DNA of 5,578 bases, from NCBI GenBank assembly GCA_025964065.1, contig JAOPZO010000343.1:1-5578 (forward strand). Direction: 5' to 3'. Below, in pieces: positions 1 through 5,198 of the stretch. The position numbers and the translations under genes were made by a program. Every line of letters starts with the position of its first letter. The stretch's first letter is position 1. The stretch is from Solirubrobacterales bacterium (GTDB lineage: Bacteria > Actinomycetota > Thermoleophilia > Solirubrobacterales > Solirubrobacteraceae). The notes beneath the pieces were generated by a model. It was not told where the DNA came from and did no database searches. It saw nothing but the letters and a program-made list of their open reading frames with translations.

Positions 1-1
1 C

Positions 2-349
2 GCCCCGCCGGTCGCGGAGCCCGCCGCGGGCGACGACGCCTCCCTCGCCGCCGAGCCGACGCCCACCGTCGCGCCCGCGGACGCCACCCCGGACACCCCG
101 GCCGGGACCGCCGCGCCCGAGTCCGACTGGCTCGAGCCCGACGTCGGCGCGGCCGCCGCGACCCCCGAGCCGGACCCCGTCGTCCGCACCCCGGACGCGT
201 TCACGCCGCTGGGCACCCCCGAGCCCTCCGGGCCGCCGCCCGTGCTGCAGAAGGCGCAGGAGTTCGCGGAGAAGCCCGAGGGCAAGGTCGCCCTGGCGTT
301 CGCCGGCGGCGTCGTCGCCTCGTTCCTCCTGAAGAAGCTGGGCCGATGA
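2..349 (+). CDS. 3' end of a Pro/Ala-rich protein with a hydrophobic C-terminal anchor (5' truncated)
   Basis: The frame is open from the first bases of the window to a TGA at 347-349, giving 115 visible residues; the start lies outside. Residues 1-80 are low-complexity and rich in Ala, Pro, Asp, Glu and Thr, as expected for a disordered linker. Residues 81-92 look helical (VLQKAQEFAEKP), and 95-110 form a short hydrophobic Gly/Ala/Val/Leu segment followed by KKLGR, a likely membrane anchor with a positive cytoplasmic end. This tail resembles the anchor of the DUF3618 protein two genes downstream, but I cannot assign a family. The stop overlaps the next start in ATGA (346-349), so the two genes are probably translationally coupled and in one operon. 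Codon use matches the neighbours and the frame is clean, so I take it as a real gene. Its function is unknown. Confidence 0.75.
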   Translation, partial: APPVAEPAAGDDASLAAEPTPTVAPADATPDTPAGTAAPESDWLEPDVGAAAATPEPDPVVRTPDAFTPLGTPEPSGPPPVLQKAQEFAEKPEGKVALAFAGGVVASFLLKKLGR

Positions 350-792
350 GCTACCAGATGCCGCCGGAGCAGGAGCGCGAGGACAAGGCGAGCATCGCCT
401 CCGCGATCCAGGAGATCACCGAGAAGGCGCAGCTCCTCGTCAAGGACGAGATCGAGCTCGCGAAGGCCGAAGTCGAGCAGAAGGTCAAGGCGCTCGGCAA
501 GGGCGCCGCGGTCGGGGCCGCCGCCGGCGTCTTCGTCCTCGCCGCGCTGCTCATGATCATGCACGGCCTGGCGTGGCTGGCCTGGTACGTGCTGCCGGTG
601 AACAACACGAGCTTCTTCTGGGGCTTCTTCTTCGTCGCGGGCGTGTTCCTCGTCCTCGCGGCGATCGCGGGGTTCCTGGCGTCGCGCTTCTTCAAGAAGG
701 GCTCGCCGCCCAAGCCGGTCATGGCCATCGACGAGGCCCACCGGATCCAGACCACCGTCAACGAAGCCCGTGCGGCGGAGGTGAAGCGCTGA
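346..792 (+). CDS. Holin-X / Phage_holin_3_6-family two-helix membrane protein
   Basis: A 148-residue protein. Residues 15-50 form a charged amphipathic helix containing LVKDEIELAKAEVEQKVKAL, the signature N-terminal part of the actinobacterial holin-like family (PF07332 type). Two membrane spans follow, about residues 53-82 and 90-113, then a basic turn (SRFFKKG) and a soluble tail of about 30 residues. Despite the family name, no lysin, tail or other phage gene is nearby; chromosomal members are usually found next to small DUF3618-like membrane proteins, as here, and their role is not settled. The ATG overlaps the upstream stop in ATGA and has no strong Shine-Dalgarno sequence, so coupled translation is likely. 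The 3' end carries the ribosome site for the next gene. I am confident of the family and do not claim lytic activity. Confidence 0.88.
   Translation: MSYQMPPEQEREDKASIASAIQEITEKAQLLVKDEIELAKAEVEQKVKALGKGAAVGAAAGVFVLAALLMIMHGLAWLAWYVLPVNNTSFFWGFFFVAGVFLVLAAIAGFLASRFFKKGSPPKPVMAIDEAHRIQTTVNEARAAEVKR
777..784 (+). promoter_or_regulatory. Strong Shine-Dalgarno for the DUF3618 gene
   Basis: GGAGGTGA lies inside the last codons of the holin-like gene, with 7 bases between it and the ATG at 792. It is an almost perfect match to the anti-Shine-Dalgarno end of 16S rRNA. It fixes the DUF3618 start at 792 rather than the earlier in-frame ATG at 573, which lies deep inside the holin-like gene. Confidence 0.85.
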
Positions 793-1016
793 TGGCCGGT
801 CGTTCCCCGGAGGAGATCCGTGCCTCGATCGAGCAGAACCGCCAGGAGCTGGCGGTCTCGATCGGGACCCTGAAGACCGAGGTGGCCGAGGCCACCGACT
901 GGCGGAAGCAGATCACCGCCAACGAGAAGAACGTGATGATCGGCGCGGCCGTGGCCGGCTTCGTCCTCACGGGCGGCATCGCGGCCATCGGCGGCCTCTT
1001 CCGCCGTCGCCGCTAG
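792..1016 (+). CDS. DUF3618 family small membrane protein
   Basis: A 74-residue protein. The N-terminus GRSPEEIRASIEQNRQEL, followed by a helical segment with regularly spaced Leu/Val/Ile, is the hallmark of DUF3618 (consensus RSPEEIRADIE-x-TR-x-EL). After a polar stretch containing DWRKQITANEKN, residues 48-69 form one membrane span and the protein ends in four arginines, which suggests the C-terminus is cytoplasmic. The family has no established biochemical function; members are commonly encoded beside Holin-X-type proteins in actinobacteria. The start overlaps the upstream stop in TGATG (790-794) and has a strong ribosome site. The TAG stop is followed in the same frame, four codons later, by the GTG of the AI-2E transporter, so only this stop separates the two reading frames. 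Confidence 0.88.
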   Translation: MAGRSPEEIRASIEQNRQELAVSIGTLKTEVAEATDWRKQITANEKNVMIGAAVAGFVLTGGIAAIGGLFRRRR

Positions 1017-1028
1017 CCCGGCCGCACC

Positions 1029-2192
1029 GTGCGGCCCGCAGCCGAGGAGCAGCCCGTCGTCCCGCCGCAGGCGGTGACGCTGACCACCCGGACGATCGTG
1101 AAGCTCTTCTTCACGGTCGCCGGGCTGCTCGCGCTCGTCTACGTCCTCTACGAGGTCCGCTCGGTCCTGCTGCTGGTGTTCATCGCGGGGTTCCTCGCGG
1201 TCGCGCTCGGCCCGGCGGTCGACGCGCTCGCGCGCCGCAGGGTCCCGCGGGCCGGAGCGATCCTGCTGATCTACCTCCTGATCCTCGGGCTGATCGTCGG
1301 GGTCGGGCTGCTCGTCATCCCGCCCGTGGTCGAGCAGGTGGACGACCTCGCGCGAGACGCCCCGGGCTACGTCGCCGACCTGCGCGAGAACAAGACGTTC
1401 CGCGAGTACGACAACAAGTACGACCTCACGCAGAAGCTCACGGAGCAGGCCGAGGCGCTGCCCTCCCGGCTCGGGGACGCCGCCGGTGCGCTGCAGTCCG
1501 TCACCGTCGGCGTCTTCGCCGCGAGCGTCCAGCTCATCACCGTGCTGACGATGACGTTCTTCATGCTGCTCGACGGCAAGCGGTTGGTCGCCTTCGGCGT
1601 GCGCCTCGGCGGCCGGAAGGGCGAGGGGCGGCTCAAGACGCTCTCGGAGAACATCTACAAGTCGACCGCGGGCTACGTCGCGGGAGTGCTCACGCTCGGG
1701 ACGATCGCCGGCGTCAGCGCGTTCGTGATGCTCACGATCCTCGGTACGCCGTTCGCCGTGCCGCTCGCGGTGCTCATGTTCTTCCTCGACCTGATCCCGC
1801 TCGTCGGCGCGACGATCGCAGGGCTGATCATCGCGATCGTGACGGCCTTCACGGGCTTCCCGGGCGACCTCATCGTCTGGGCGATCTTCTTCATCGTCTA
1901 CCAGCAGCTCGAGAACAACGTGCTGCAGCCCTTCGTCTACCGCCGGGCCGTCAGCGTGGCGCCGCTGCTCGTGATCATCTCGATCCTCATCGGCTCCTCC
2001 CTGCTCGGGGTCCTCGGCGCGCTCGTCGCCATCCCGGTCGCCGCGGCGCTGCAGATCATCATCCGCGACCTCTGGGCCCACGGCGACATCCGCTCGGCCC
2101 CGCCGGACGCGGACCTCGGCTCGCAGCCCGAGCCGCCGCGCGGGGAGCCGGGCCCGGGCAGCCCGCCTCCCGTGGGCTCCGTCGTCGCCTAG
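1029..2192 (+). CDS. AI-2E / PerM family transporter
   Basis: A 387-residue polytopic protein of the AI-2E transporter family (PF01594), close to the family's usual length of about 340-390. Membrane segments lie near residues 24-41, 45-62, 74-98, 157-181, 214-238, 242-274 and 278-291, with a re-entrant or paired hydrophobic block at 308-346. A soluble, charged region (99-156) sits between the third and fourth, as is typical. Family motifs visible are DLIPLVG (254-260), YQQLENNVLQP (291-301) and the Gly/Ala-rich GVLGALVAIPVAA (327-339). Characterised members export autoinducer-2 (TqsA) or act as Na+/H+ antiporters; most have unknown substrates, so I do not assign one. The Pro-rich tail (351-387) looks disordered. 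The GTG at 1029 is 12 bases after the DUF3618 stop and has no clear Shine-Dalgarno; a GTG at 1074 (residue 16) is an alternative that keeps all membrane segments. Confidence 0.92.
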   Translation: MRPAAEEQPVVPPQAVTLTTRTIVKLFFTVAGLLALVYVLYEVRSVLLLVFIAGFLAVALGPAVDALARRRVPRAGAILLIYLLILGLIVGVGLLVIPPVVEQVDDLARDAPGYVADLRENKTFREYDNKYDLTQKLTEQAEALPSRLGDAAGALQSVTVGVFAASVQLITVLTMTFFMLLDGKRLVAFGVRLGGRKGEGRLKTLSENIYKSTAGYVAGVLTLGTIAGVSAFVMLTILGTPFAVPLAVLMFFLDLIPLVGATIAGLIIAIVTAFTGFPGDLIVWAIFFIVYQQLENNVLQPFVYRRAVSVAPLLVIISILIGSSLLGVLGALVAIPVAAALQIIIRDLWAHGDIRSAPPDADLGSQPEPPRGEPGPGSPPPVGSVVA

Positions 2193-2213
2193 GTCCGACC
2201 CCGCCGGGCCCTA
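2190..2213. terminator. Possible weak shared hairpin between convergent stop codons
   Basis: TAGGTCC (2190-2196) can pair with GGGCCTA-type bases at 2207-2213, giving six pairs and one T-C mismatch around a loop of about ten bases. The stem contains both stop codons: the transporter TAG on the plus strand and the degV TAG on the minus strand. There is no U-run on either side, so this is not a standard intrinsic terminator. Such short stems are common by chance in GC-rich DNA. It is listed only because it is the sole candidate in the 18-base convergent gap. Confidence 0.2.
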
Positions 2214-3077
2214 CGGCTCGAGCAGGCGCCGCGGCAGGCCGCCGATGCCCAGCAGCCCCGGACCGACGTGCGCGCCGACGACCGGGCCGATCTCCGAGAT
2301 GCAGACCGGGCCGTGGCCGAAGACCTCCGTGCCGCGCCGCTCGAGCTCCGCCGCCTGCTCGGGCGCCTGGACGTGCTGGATGAGCCACGCGTCCGCGCCC
2401 TCGTCCTTGAGCTGCCCGCCGAACTCCACGAGCCGCTCGAAGGCCCGGCCCCAGGTGCGCACGCGCTCCACGGGGGTGATGACGCCCTTCATCGTGAGGA
2501 TCGGCTTGATCTTCAGCGCGCCGCCGAGCAGCGCCTGCGCGGCGCCGATCCGCCCGCCGCGCCGCAGGTGGTCGAGCGACTCGACCGCGAACCAGATCTG
2601 CTGGATGCCCACGGTCTCCTGGGCGCGGGCGAGGACCGCGTCGATGTCCGCACCGCCCTCCGCCGCGGCGAGCGCGGCCAGCAGGACCATCGCGAGGCCG
2701 CCCGCGGCGGTGTCGGAGTCGACGATCTCGATGCGCCCGCCCGGATGGGCCGCGAGCGCCTCCGCCGCGGCCTGCCGCGCGGTCTCGATCGTCCCGGAGA
2801 TCCCGGCGGTGATGTGCACGGAGACGATGTCGTCGCCTGCGGCCAGCGCGGGCTCGTACACCGCGAGGAAGTCCCCGAGGGACGGCTGGGAGGTCGTCGG
2901 GAGGTCGTGGTCGCCGCGGAGGCGCCCGTAGAACGCGTCGAGGTCCGTGAGGTCGCTCTCCCGGGCGCTCCCGCCGCCCTCGTTGACGTACAGCGAGACG
3001 ACGTCGAAGTCGTGCCGCGCGACGACGTCGGCCGGCAGGTAGTGGGTGGAGTCGGTGACGATGCGGACCCGGGGCAT
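2211..3077 (-). CDS. DegV family fatty-acid-binding protein
   Basis: A 288-residue protein of standard DegV length. Motifs in order: TDST (8-11) near the N-terminus; PTTSQPS (60-66), the conserved loop at the lipid site; TAGISGT (90-96), equivalent to the family's S-x-GLSGT loop that binds the fatty-acid carboxylate; VDSDTAAGGLAM (119-130); LDHLRRGGRIG (168-178); the LKIKPIL strand (188-194); and a C-terminal IGPVVGAHVGPG (263-274), the family's IGPVIGTHVGPGA signature. DegV/FakB proteins bind one fatty acid and, in Firmicutes, present it to the kinase FakA for phosphorylation; whether this host has such a kinase cannot be judged here. The ATG at 3077 gives the expected N-terminus directly before the first strand. 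It is transcribed divergently from the epimerase gene, and its 3' end faces the AI-2E gene. Confidence 0.95.
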   Translation of the reverse strand: MPRVRIVTDSTHYLPADVVARHDFDVVSLYVNEGGGSARESDLTDLDAFYGRLRGDHDLPTTSQPSLGDFLAVYEPALAAGDDIVSVHITAGISGTIETARQAAAEALAAHPGGRIEIVDSDTAAGGLAMVLLAALAAAEGGADIDAVLARAQETVGIQQIWFAVESLDHLRRGGRIGAAQALLGGALKIKPILTMKGVITPVERVRTWGRAFERLVEFGGQLKDEGADAWLIQHVQAPEQAAELERRGTEVFGHGPVCISEIGPVVGAHVGPGLLGIGGLPRRLLEP

Positions 3078-3083
3078 CGGGCG

Positions 3084-3089
3084 ACCCTA
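3084..3089 (-). promoter_or_regulatory. Candidate -10 box of a leaderless degV transcript
   Basis: Read on the minus strand, TAGGGT occupies exactly -12 to -7 relative to the A of the degV ATG. It matches TANNNT, the extended actinobacterial -10 pattern seen at leaderless genes, where transcription begins at the start codon. I see no clear -35 element. The same bases contain AGGG, seven or eight bases from the ATG, which could instead act as a weak Shine-Dalgarno, so the two readings compete. Confidence 0.35.
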
Positions 3090-3117
3090 TCCCGGCGGTC
3101 GGCGGGGCCGCCGTGGC

Positions 3118-3121
3118 AGGA
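3118..3121 (+). promoter_or_regulatory. Shine-Dalgarno-like AGGA before the ATC at 3129
   Basis: AGGA lies 7 bases upstream of an ATC codon that sits exactly where the initiator Met of the epimerase is expected. The spacing is right for initiation at that ATC. It would be too close to serve the out-of-frame ATG at 3121, which it overlaps. It matters because it helps decide the start of a gene lacking a canonical start codon. Confidence 0.4.
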
Positions 3122-3128
3122 TGCGCCC

Positions 3129-4190
3129 ATCGCCACGACCCTCGTCACGGGCGGGACCGGCTTCATCGGCTCCCACGTCGCCCGCGCCCTGCTGGGACGC
3201 GGCGACGAGGTGCGGGTCACCGTGCGCCCGCGCTCCCGGCTCGACAACCTCGCCGGGCTCGAGGTCGAGCGGATGGAGTGCGACCTGCTCGACCGCCGCC
3301 AGGTGCGCCGCGCGCTCCGCGGCGTCGACCGGCTCTTCCACTGCGCCGGCACGACGTCGCTCCGCGCGAGCGCCGACACGCACTTCCGCGTGAACGTCCA
3401 GGGCACCCGGGTGCTGCTCGAGGAGGCGCTGCTCGCCGGGGTCGGGCGCGTCGTGCACACCTCGTCGTTCGCCGCCGTCGGGCCCGCGGGCGCCACGGGC
3501 ACCGCGGACGAGGCGCAGCACTTCCGGGCCGGCCGCTTCGGGCTCCCGTACGTCAACGCCATGCACGAGGCCGAGGGCGAGGCGATGCGCCTCGCCGCCC
3601 ACGGGCTGCCCGTCGTCGTCGTGAACCCGACGTACGTCTTCGGCCGCGGTGACGTGTACCGCTCCTCCACCGAGATCGTCCGGCGCTTCCTGCGCCGCGA
3701 GATCCCCGCGTACGTCGACGGGACGATCAACGTCGTCGACGTCGAGGACGTCGCGGCGGGCCACCTCCTGGCCGACGAGCTCGGCGAGGTGGGGGAGCGC
3801 TACCTGCTCGGCAACCGGAACTTCACCCTCGACCGGCTCTTCGCGGACCTCGGGCGCCTCAGCGGGGTCGAGCCGCCCGCGGTCCGGCTCCCGCTGCCCG
3901 CCGCGATCGCGCTGGCCCGCGCCGTCGCGCCGCTCCCCGGGGCGCCCGCAGTGCACGAGACCGAGCTCAAGGGCATGGCGCTGCGATGGGCCTACCGCTC
4001 CACCAAGGCGAAGCGGCAGCTCGGCTGGGTCCCGGGCCCGCACGAGGTCTGCCTCGAGGAGACCATCGCCTGGTACCGCGACCGGGAGCCGCTCCAGGTC
4101 CGGGCGCCGGGCACGCGGCAGCCCCTGGGCCTCCGCGCGACCGGCTTCGCCCTGCGGCGCGCGAGCGCCCTCGCCTCGCGCATGATCTGA
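3129..4190 (+). CDS. HpnA-like NAD(P)-dependent epimerase/dehydratase (extended SDR), start uncertain, catalytic Lys replaced
   Basis: From the ATC at 3129 this is 353 residues of an extended short-chain dehydrogenase. It has the Rossmann motif TGGTGFIG (7-14), Asp52 at the adenine-binding position, HCAG (71-74), the conserved Asn89 in RVNVQGT and TSS (111-113). The later blocks VVNPTYVFGRGD (164-175), PAYVDG with NVVDVEDVAAGHLLA, and GERYLLGNRNFTLDRLF closely follow hopanoid-associated epimerase HpnA and its actinobacterial relatives, so a nucleotide-sugar or lipid-linked sugar substrate is plausible; the exact reaction is unknown. Two oddities: there is no ATG, GTG or TTG at the expected start (the nearest in-frame one is GTG 3042, inside degV), and the catalytic YxxxK reads Y141-V-N-A-M145, losing the lysine. 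The frame is otherwise intact with normal codon use. The thioredoxin-fold gene follows 4 bases after the TGA. Confidence 0.85.
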   Translation: MATTLVTGGTGFIGSHVARALLGRGDEVRVTVRPRSRLDNLAGLEVERMECDLLDRRQVRRALRGVDRLFHCAGTTSLRASADTHFRVNVQGTRVLLEEALLAGVGRVVHTSSFAAVGPAGATGTADEAQHFRAGRFGLPYVNAMHEAEGEAMRLAAHGLPVVVVNPTYVFGRGDVYRSSTEIVRRFLRREIPAYVDGTINVVDVEDVAAGHLLADELGEVGERYLLGNRNFTLDRLFADLGRLSGVEPPAVRLPLPAAIALARAVAPLPGAPAVHETELKGMALRWAYRSTKAKRQLGWVPGPHEVCLEETIAWYRDREPLQVRAPGTRQPLGLRATGFALRRASALASRMI

Positions 4191-4194
4191 GCCG

Positions 4195-4461
4195 ATGCCC
4201 GTCCGCCTGCACCGCTGCCCGACCCCGACGAACTGGCTCTGCCCGTGCGGGCGGGTCGAACGCGAGCTGTGCAAGGCCGGCGTGGCGCACGAGACGGTGC
4301 GCGAGCCCCTGCGCAAGCGGGACCGGGACGCCGTCGAGGCGCTCACGGGCCAGCGGAAGGTGCCGGTCCTCGTGCTCGACGGCGGGGAGCCCGTCGTGGA
4401 TTCCCGCCGGATCGTCGAGCACCTCCGGCGGGCGACGCAGGACGCGCCGCCCGCGGGATGA
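4195..4461 (+). CDS. Small glutaredoxin / GST N-terminal-like thioredoxin-fold protein
   Basis: An 88-residue protein consistent with a lone thioredoxin-fold domain. The opening strand (VRLHRCP) leads to a Cys-rich turn, W14-L-C16-P-C18-G, at the start of the first helix, where glutaredoxins carry CPYC. A helix ending in CKAGV and a second strand follow; TGQRKVPVLVLDGG (51-64) contains the conserved Val-Pro (cis-Pro57) of the family; VVDSRRIVEHL (67-77) matches the 'DS/ES-x-x-I' glutathione-contact segment of GST N-terminal domains. The GST C-terminal helical domain is absent, so a transferase role is unlikely; a thiol-redox or reductase role is inferred, not shown. Cysteines are at 8, 16, 18 and 26. 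It starts 4 bases after the epimerase stop and is probably cotranscribed, although its own Shine-Dalgarno is weak. Confidence 0.8.
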   Translation: MPVRLHRCPTPTNWLCPCGRVERELCKAGVAHETVREPLRKRDRDAVEALTGQRKVPVLVLDGGEPVVDSRRIVEHLRRATQDAPPAG

Positions 4462-4465
4462 ACGC

Positions 4466-5155
4466 CTAGCGGCGGGGGCGCTCCTCCGAGACGGAGCCCT
4501 CGTCGCCCGCCGGGGTCCGCTCGTCGCGGTCGAAGCGCCCCGTGCGCTGCACCTCGGGCTCCTCGACGCGCGTGGCCTGGGTGTCGTCGACCCGCGGGCG
4601 GTCCGTCGTGCCGACGGGGGCACGCCCGCTCTCCACGTCCCGGTCCGTCGCGACGGTCTCGCGGCGCGTGCCGCGCGGTGCGACGACCGGCTCGCGGACG
4701 TGCTCGTGGCGGTCGTGGTCCTTGCCGCCCCTGCGGGGCAGCAGCGTGTTGACGAGCAGGAACGCCGCGGCGACCCCCCACCCGAGCTTCGTCCAGCCGT
4801 TCGCGGCCGCGAGGCCGAGGACGTCGTCGCCGTCGACGAGCGCGATGACCGAGCAGGCTCCGAGCGCCAGGCCGACGAGCAGCGACATCGTCTTGGCCAG
4901 CAGGTGCTGCGCGGCGCCGAAGAGCAGCAGGCCGCCCGCGACGGAGGTGAAGAACGCGGTCCAGCCGTTCACCTCCAGGCCGAGGAAGCTCTCGCCGTTC
5001 ACGGTGCCGTCGGTCCAGCCGCCCGTCGGGGTGTCGCCGTTCTGCAGGAAGGCCAGGAGGCCGAAGGCCAGCAGGATCGAGCCCAGCACGAGCGCCGGGA
5101 CCCGCGCGAGGGAGACGCCTTTGTCGACGTGCCCGTCCTTGTGTCGTAGTGCCAT
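4466..5155 (-). CDS. DUF4383-like four-helix membrane protein with charged tail
   Basis: A 229-residue protein. After a charged N-terminus it has four membrane spans near residues 19-37, 65-86, 89-107 and 121-139, with short loops containing the repeated motif LGL-x(2,3)-NGWT (58-66 and 113-122). This layout and the loop sequences fit DUF4383-type actinobacterial membrane proteins, whose function is unknown. Residues 141-229 form a hydrophilic tail rich in Arg, Asp, Glu, Thr and Pro, probably disordered and cytoplasmic. The ATG at 5155 is well supported by a GGAGGGG two bases upstream of it. It lies 43 bases downstream of the DHH-like gene on the same strand and may share its transcript. Its stop is 4 bases from the stop of the convergent thioredoxin-fold gene, so there is no room for a separate terminator. 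I am confident that it is a real membrane protein, less so of the exact family. Confidence 0.82.
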   Translation of the reverse strand: MALRHKDGHVDKGVSLARVPALVLGSILLAFGLLAFLQNGDTPTGGWTDGTVNGESFLGLEVNGWTAFFTSVAGGLLLFGAAQHLLAKTMSLLVGLALGACSVIALVDGDDVLGLAAANGWTKLGWGVAAAFLLVNTLLPRRGGKDHDRHEHVREPVVAPRGTRRETVATDRDVESGRAPVGTTDRPRVDDTQATRVEEPEVQRTGRFDRDERTPAGDEGSVSEERPRR

Positions 5156-5157
5156 GT

Positions 5158-5164
5158 CCCCTCC
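5158..5164 (-). promoter_or_regulatory. Strong Shine-Dalgarno for the DUF4383-like gene
   Basis: On the minus strand GGAGGGG ends two bases before the ATG at 5155; its GGAGG core is four bases from the start. It supports 5155 as the true start and argues against longer forms reaching into the gap. Confidence 0.75.
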
Positions 5165-5198
5165 AGAGGATCGAGTGTCATGGCTCGGGTGCCCGCCG

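Noticed and set aside
573..791. Extension of the DUF3618 frame back to the ATG at 573
   Set aside because: It lies wholly within the holin-like gene in another frame, is Arg/Gly-rich, and ignores the strong Shine-Dalgarno and family-typical start at 792.
346..792. Prophage or lysis cassette suggested by the holin-family protein
   Set aside because: There is no endolysin, integrase, structural gene or att-like repeat, and neighbours are chromosomal-type membrane proteins with the same base composition.
1044..1049. GAGGAG as the ribosome site for a transporter start at GTG 1074
   Set aside because: The 24-base spacing is too long for normal initiation, so it does not decide between the 1029 and 1074 starts.
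351..2081. A 576-codon open frame on the minus strand opposite the holin, DUF3618 and transporter genes
   Set aside because: Its product is almost entirely Arg, Asp, Glu, Gly and His, with no fold or family motif. It is the usual antisense shadow of GC-rich coding DNA; the plus-strand genes have clear families.
2268..3128. N-terminal extension of the epimerase frame back to 2268
   Set aside because: This part is antisense to degV, charged and low-complexity, and unlike any SDR N-terminus. Only the short GTG 3042 version is kept as an alternative start.
3087..4781. A 564-codon minus-strand open frame covering the epimerase and the thioredoxin-fold gene
   Set aside because: Low-complexity Arg/Ala/Gly/Pro product, antisense to two genes with recognisable motifs; treated as a compositional shadow.
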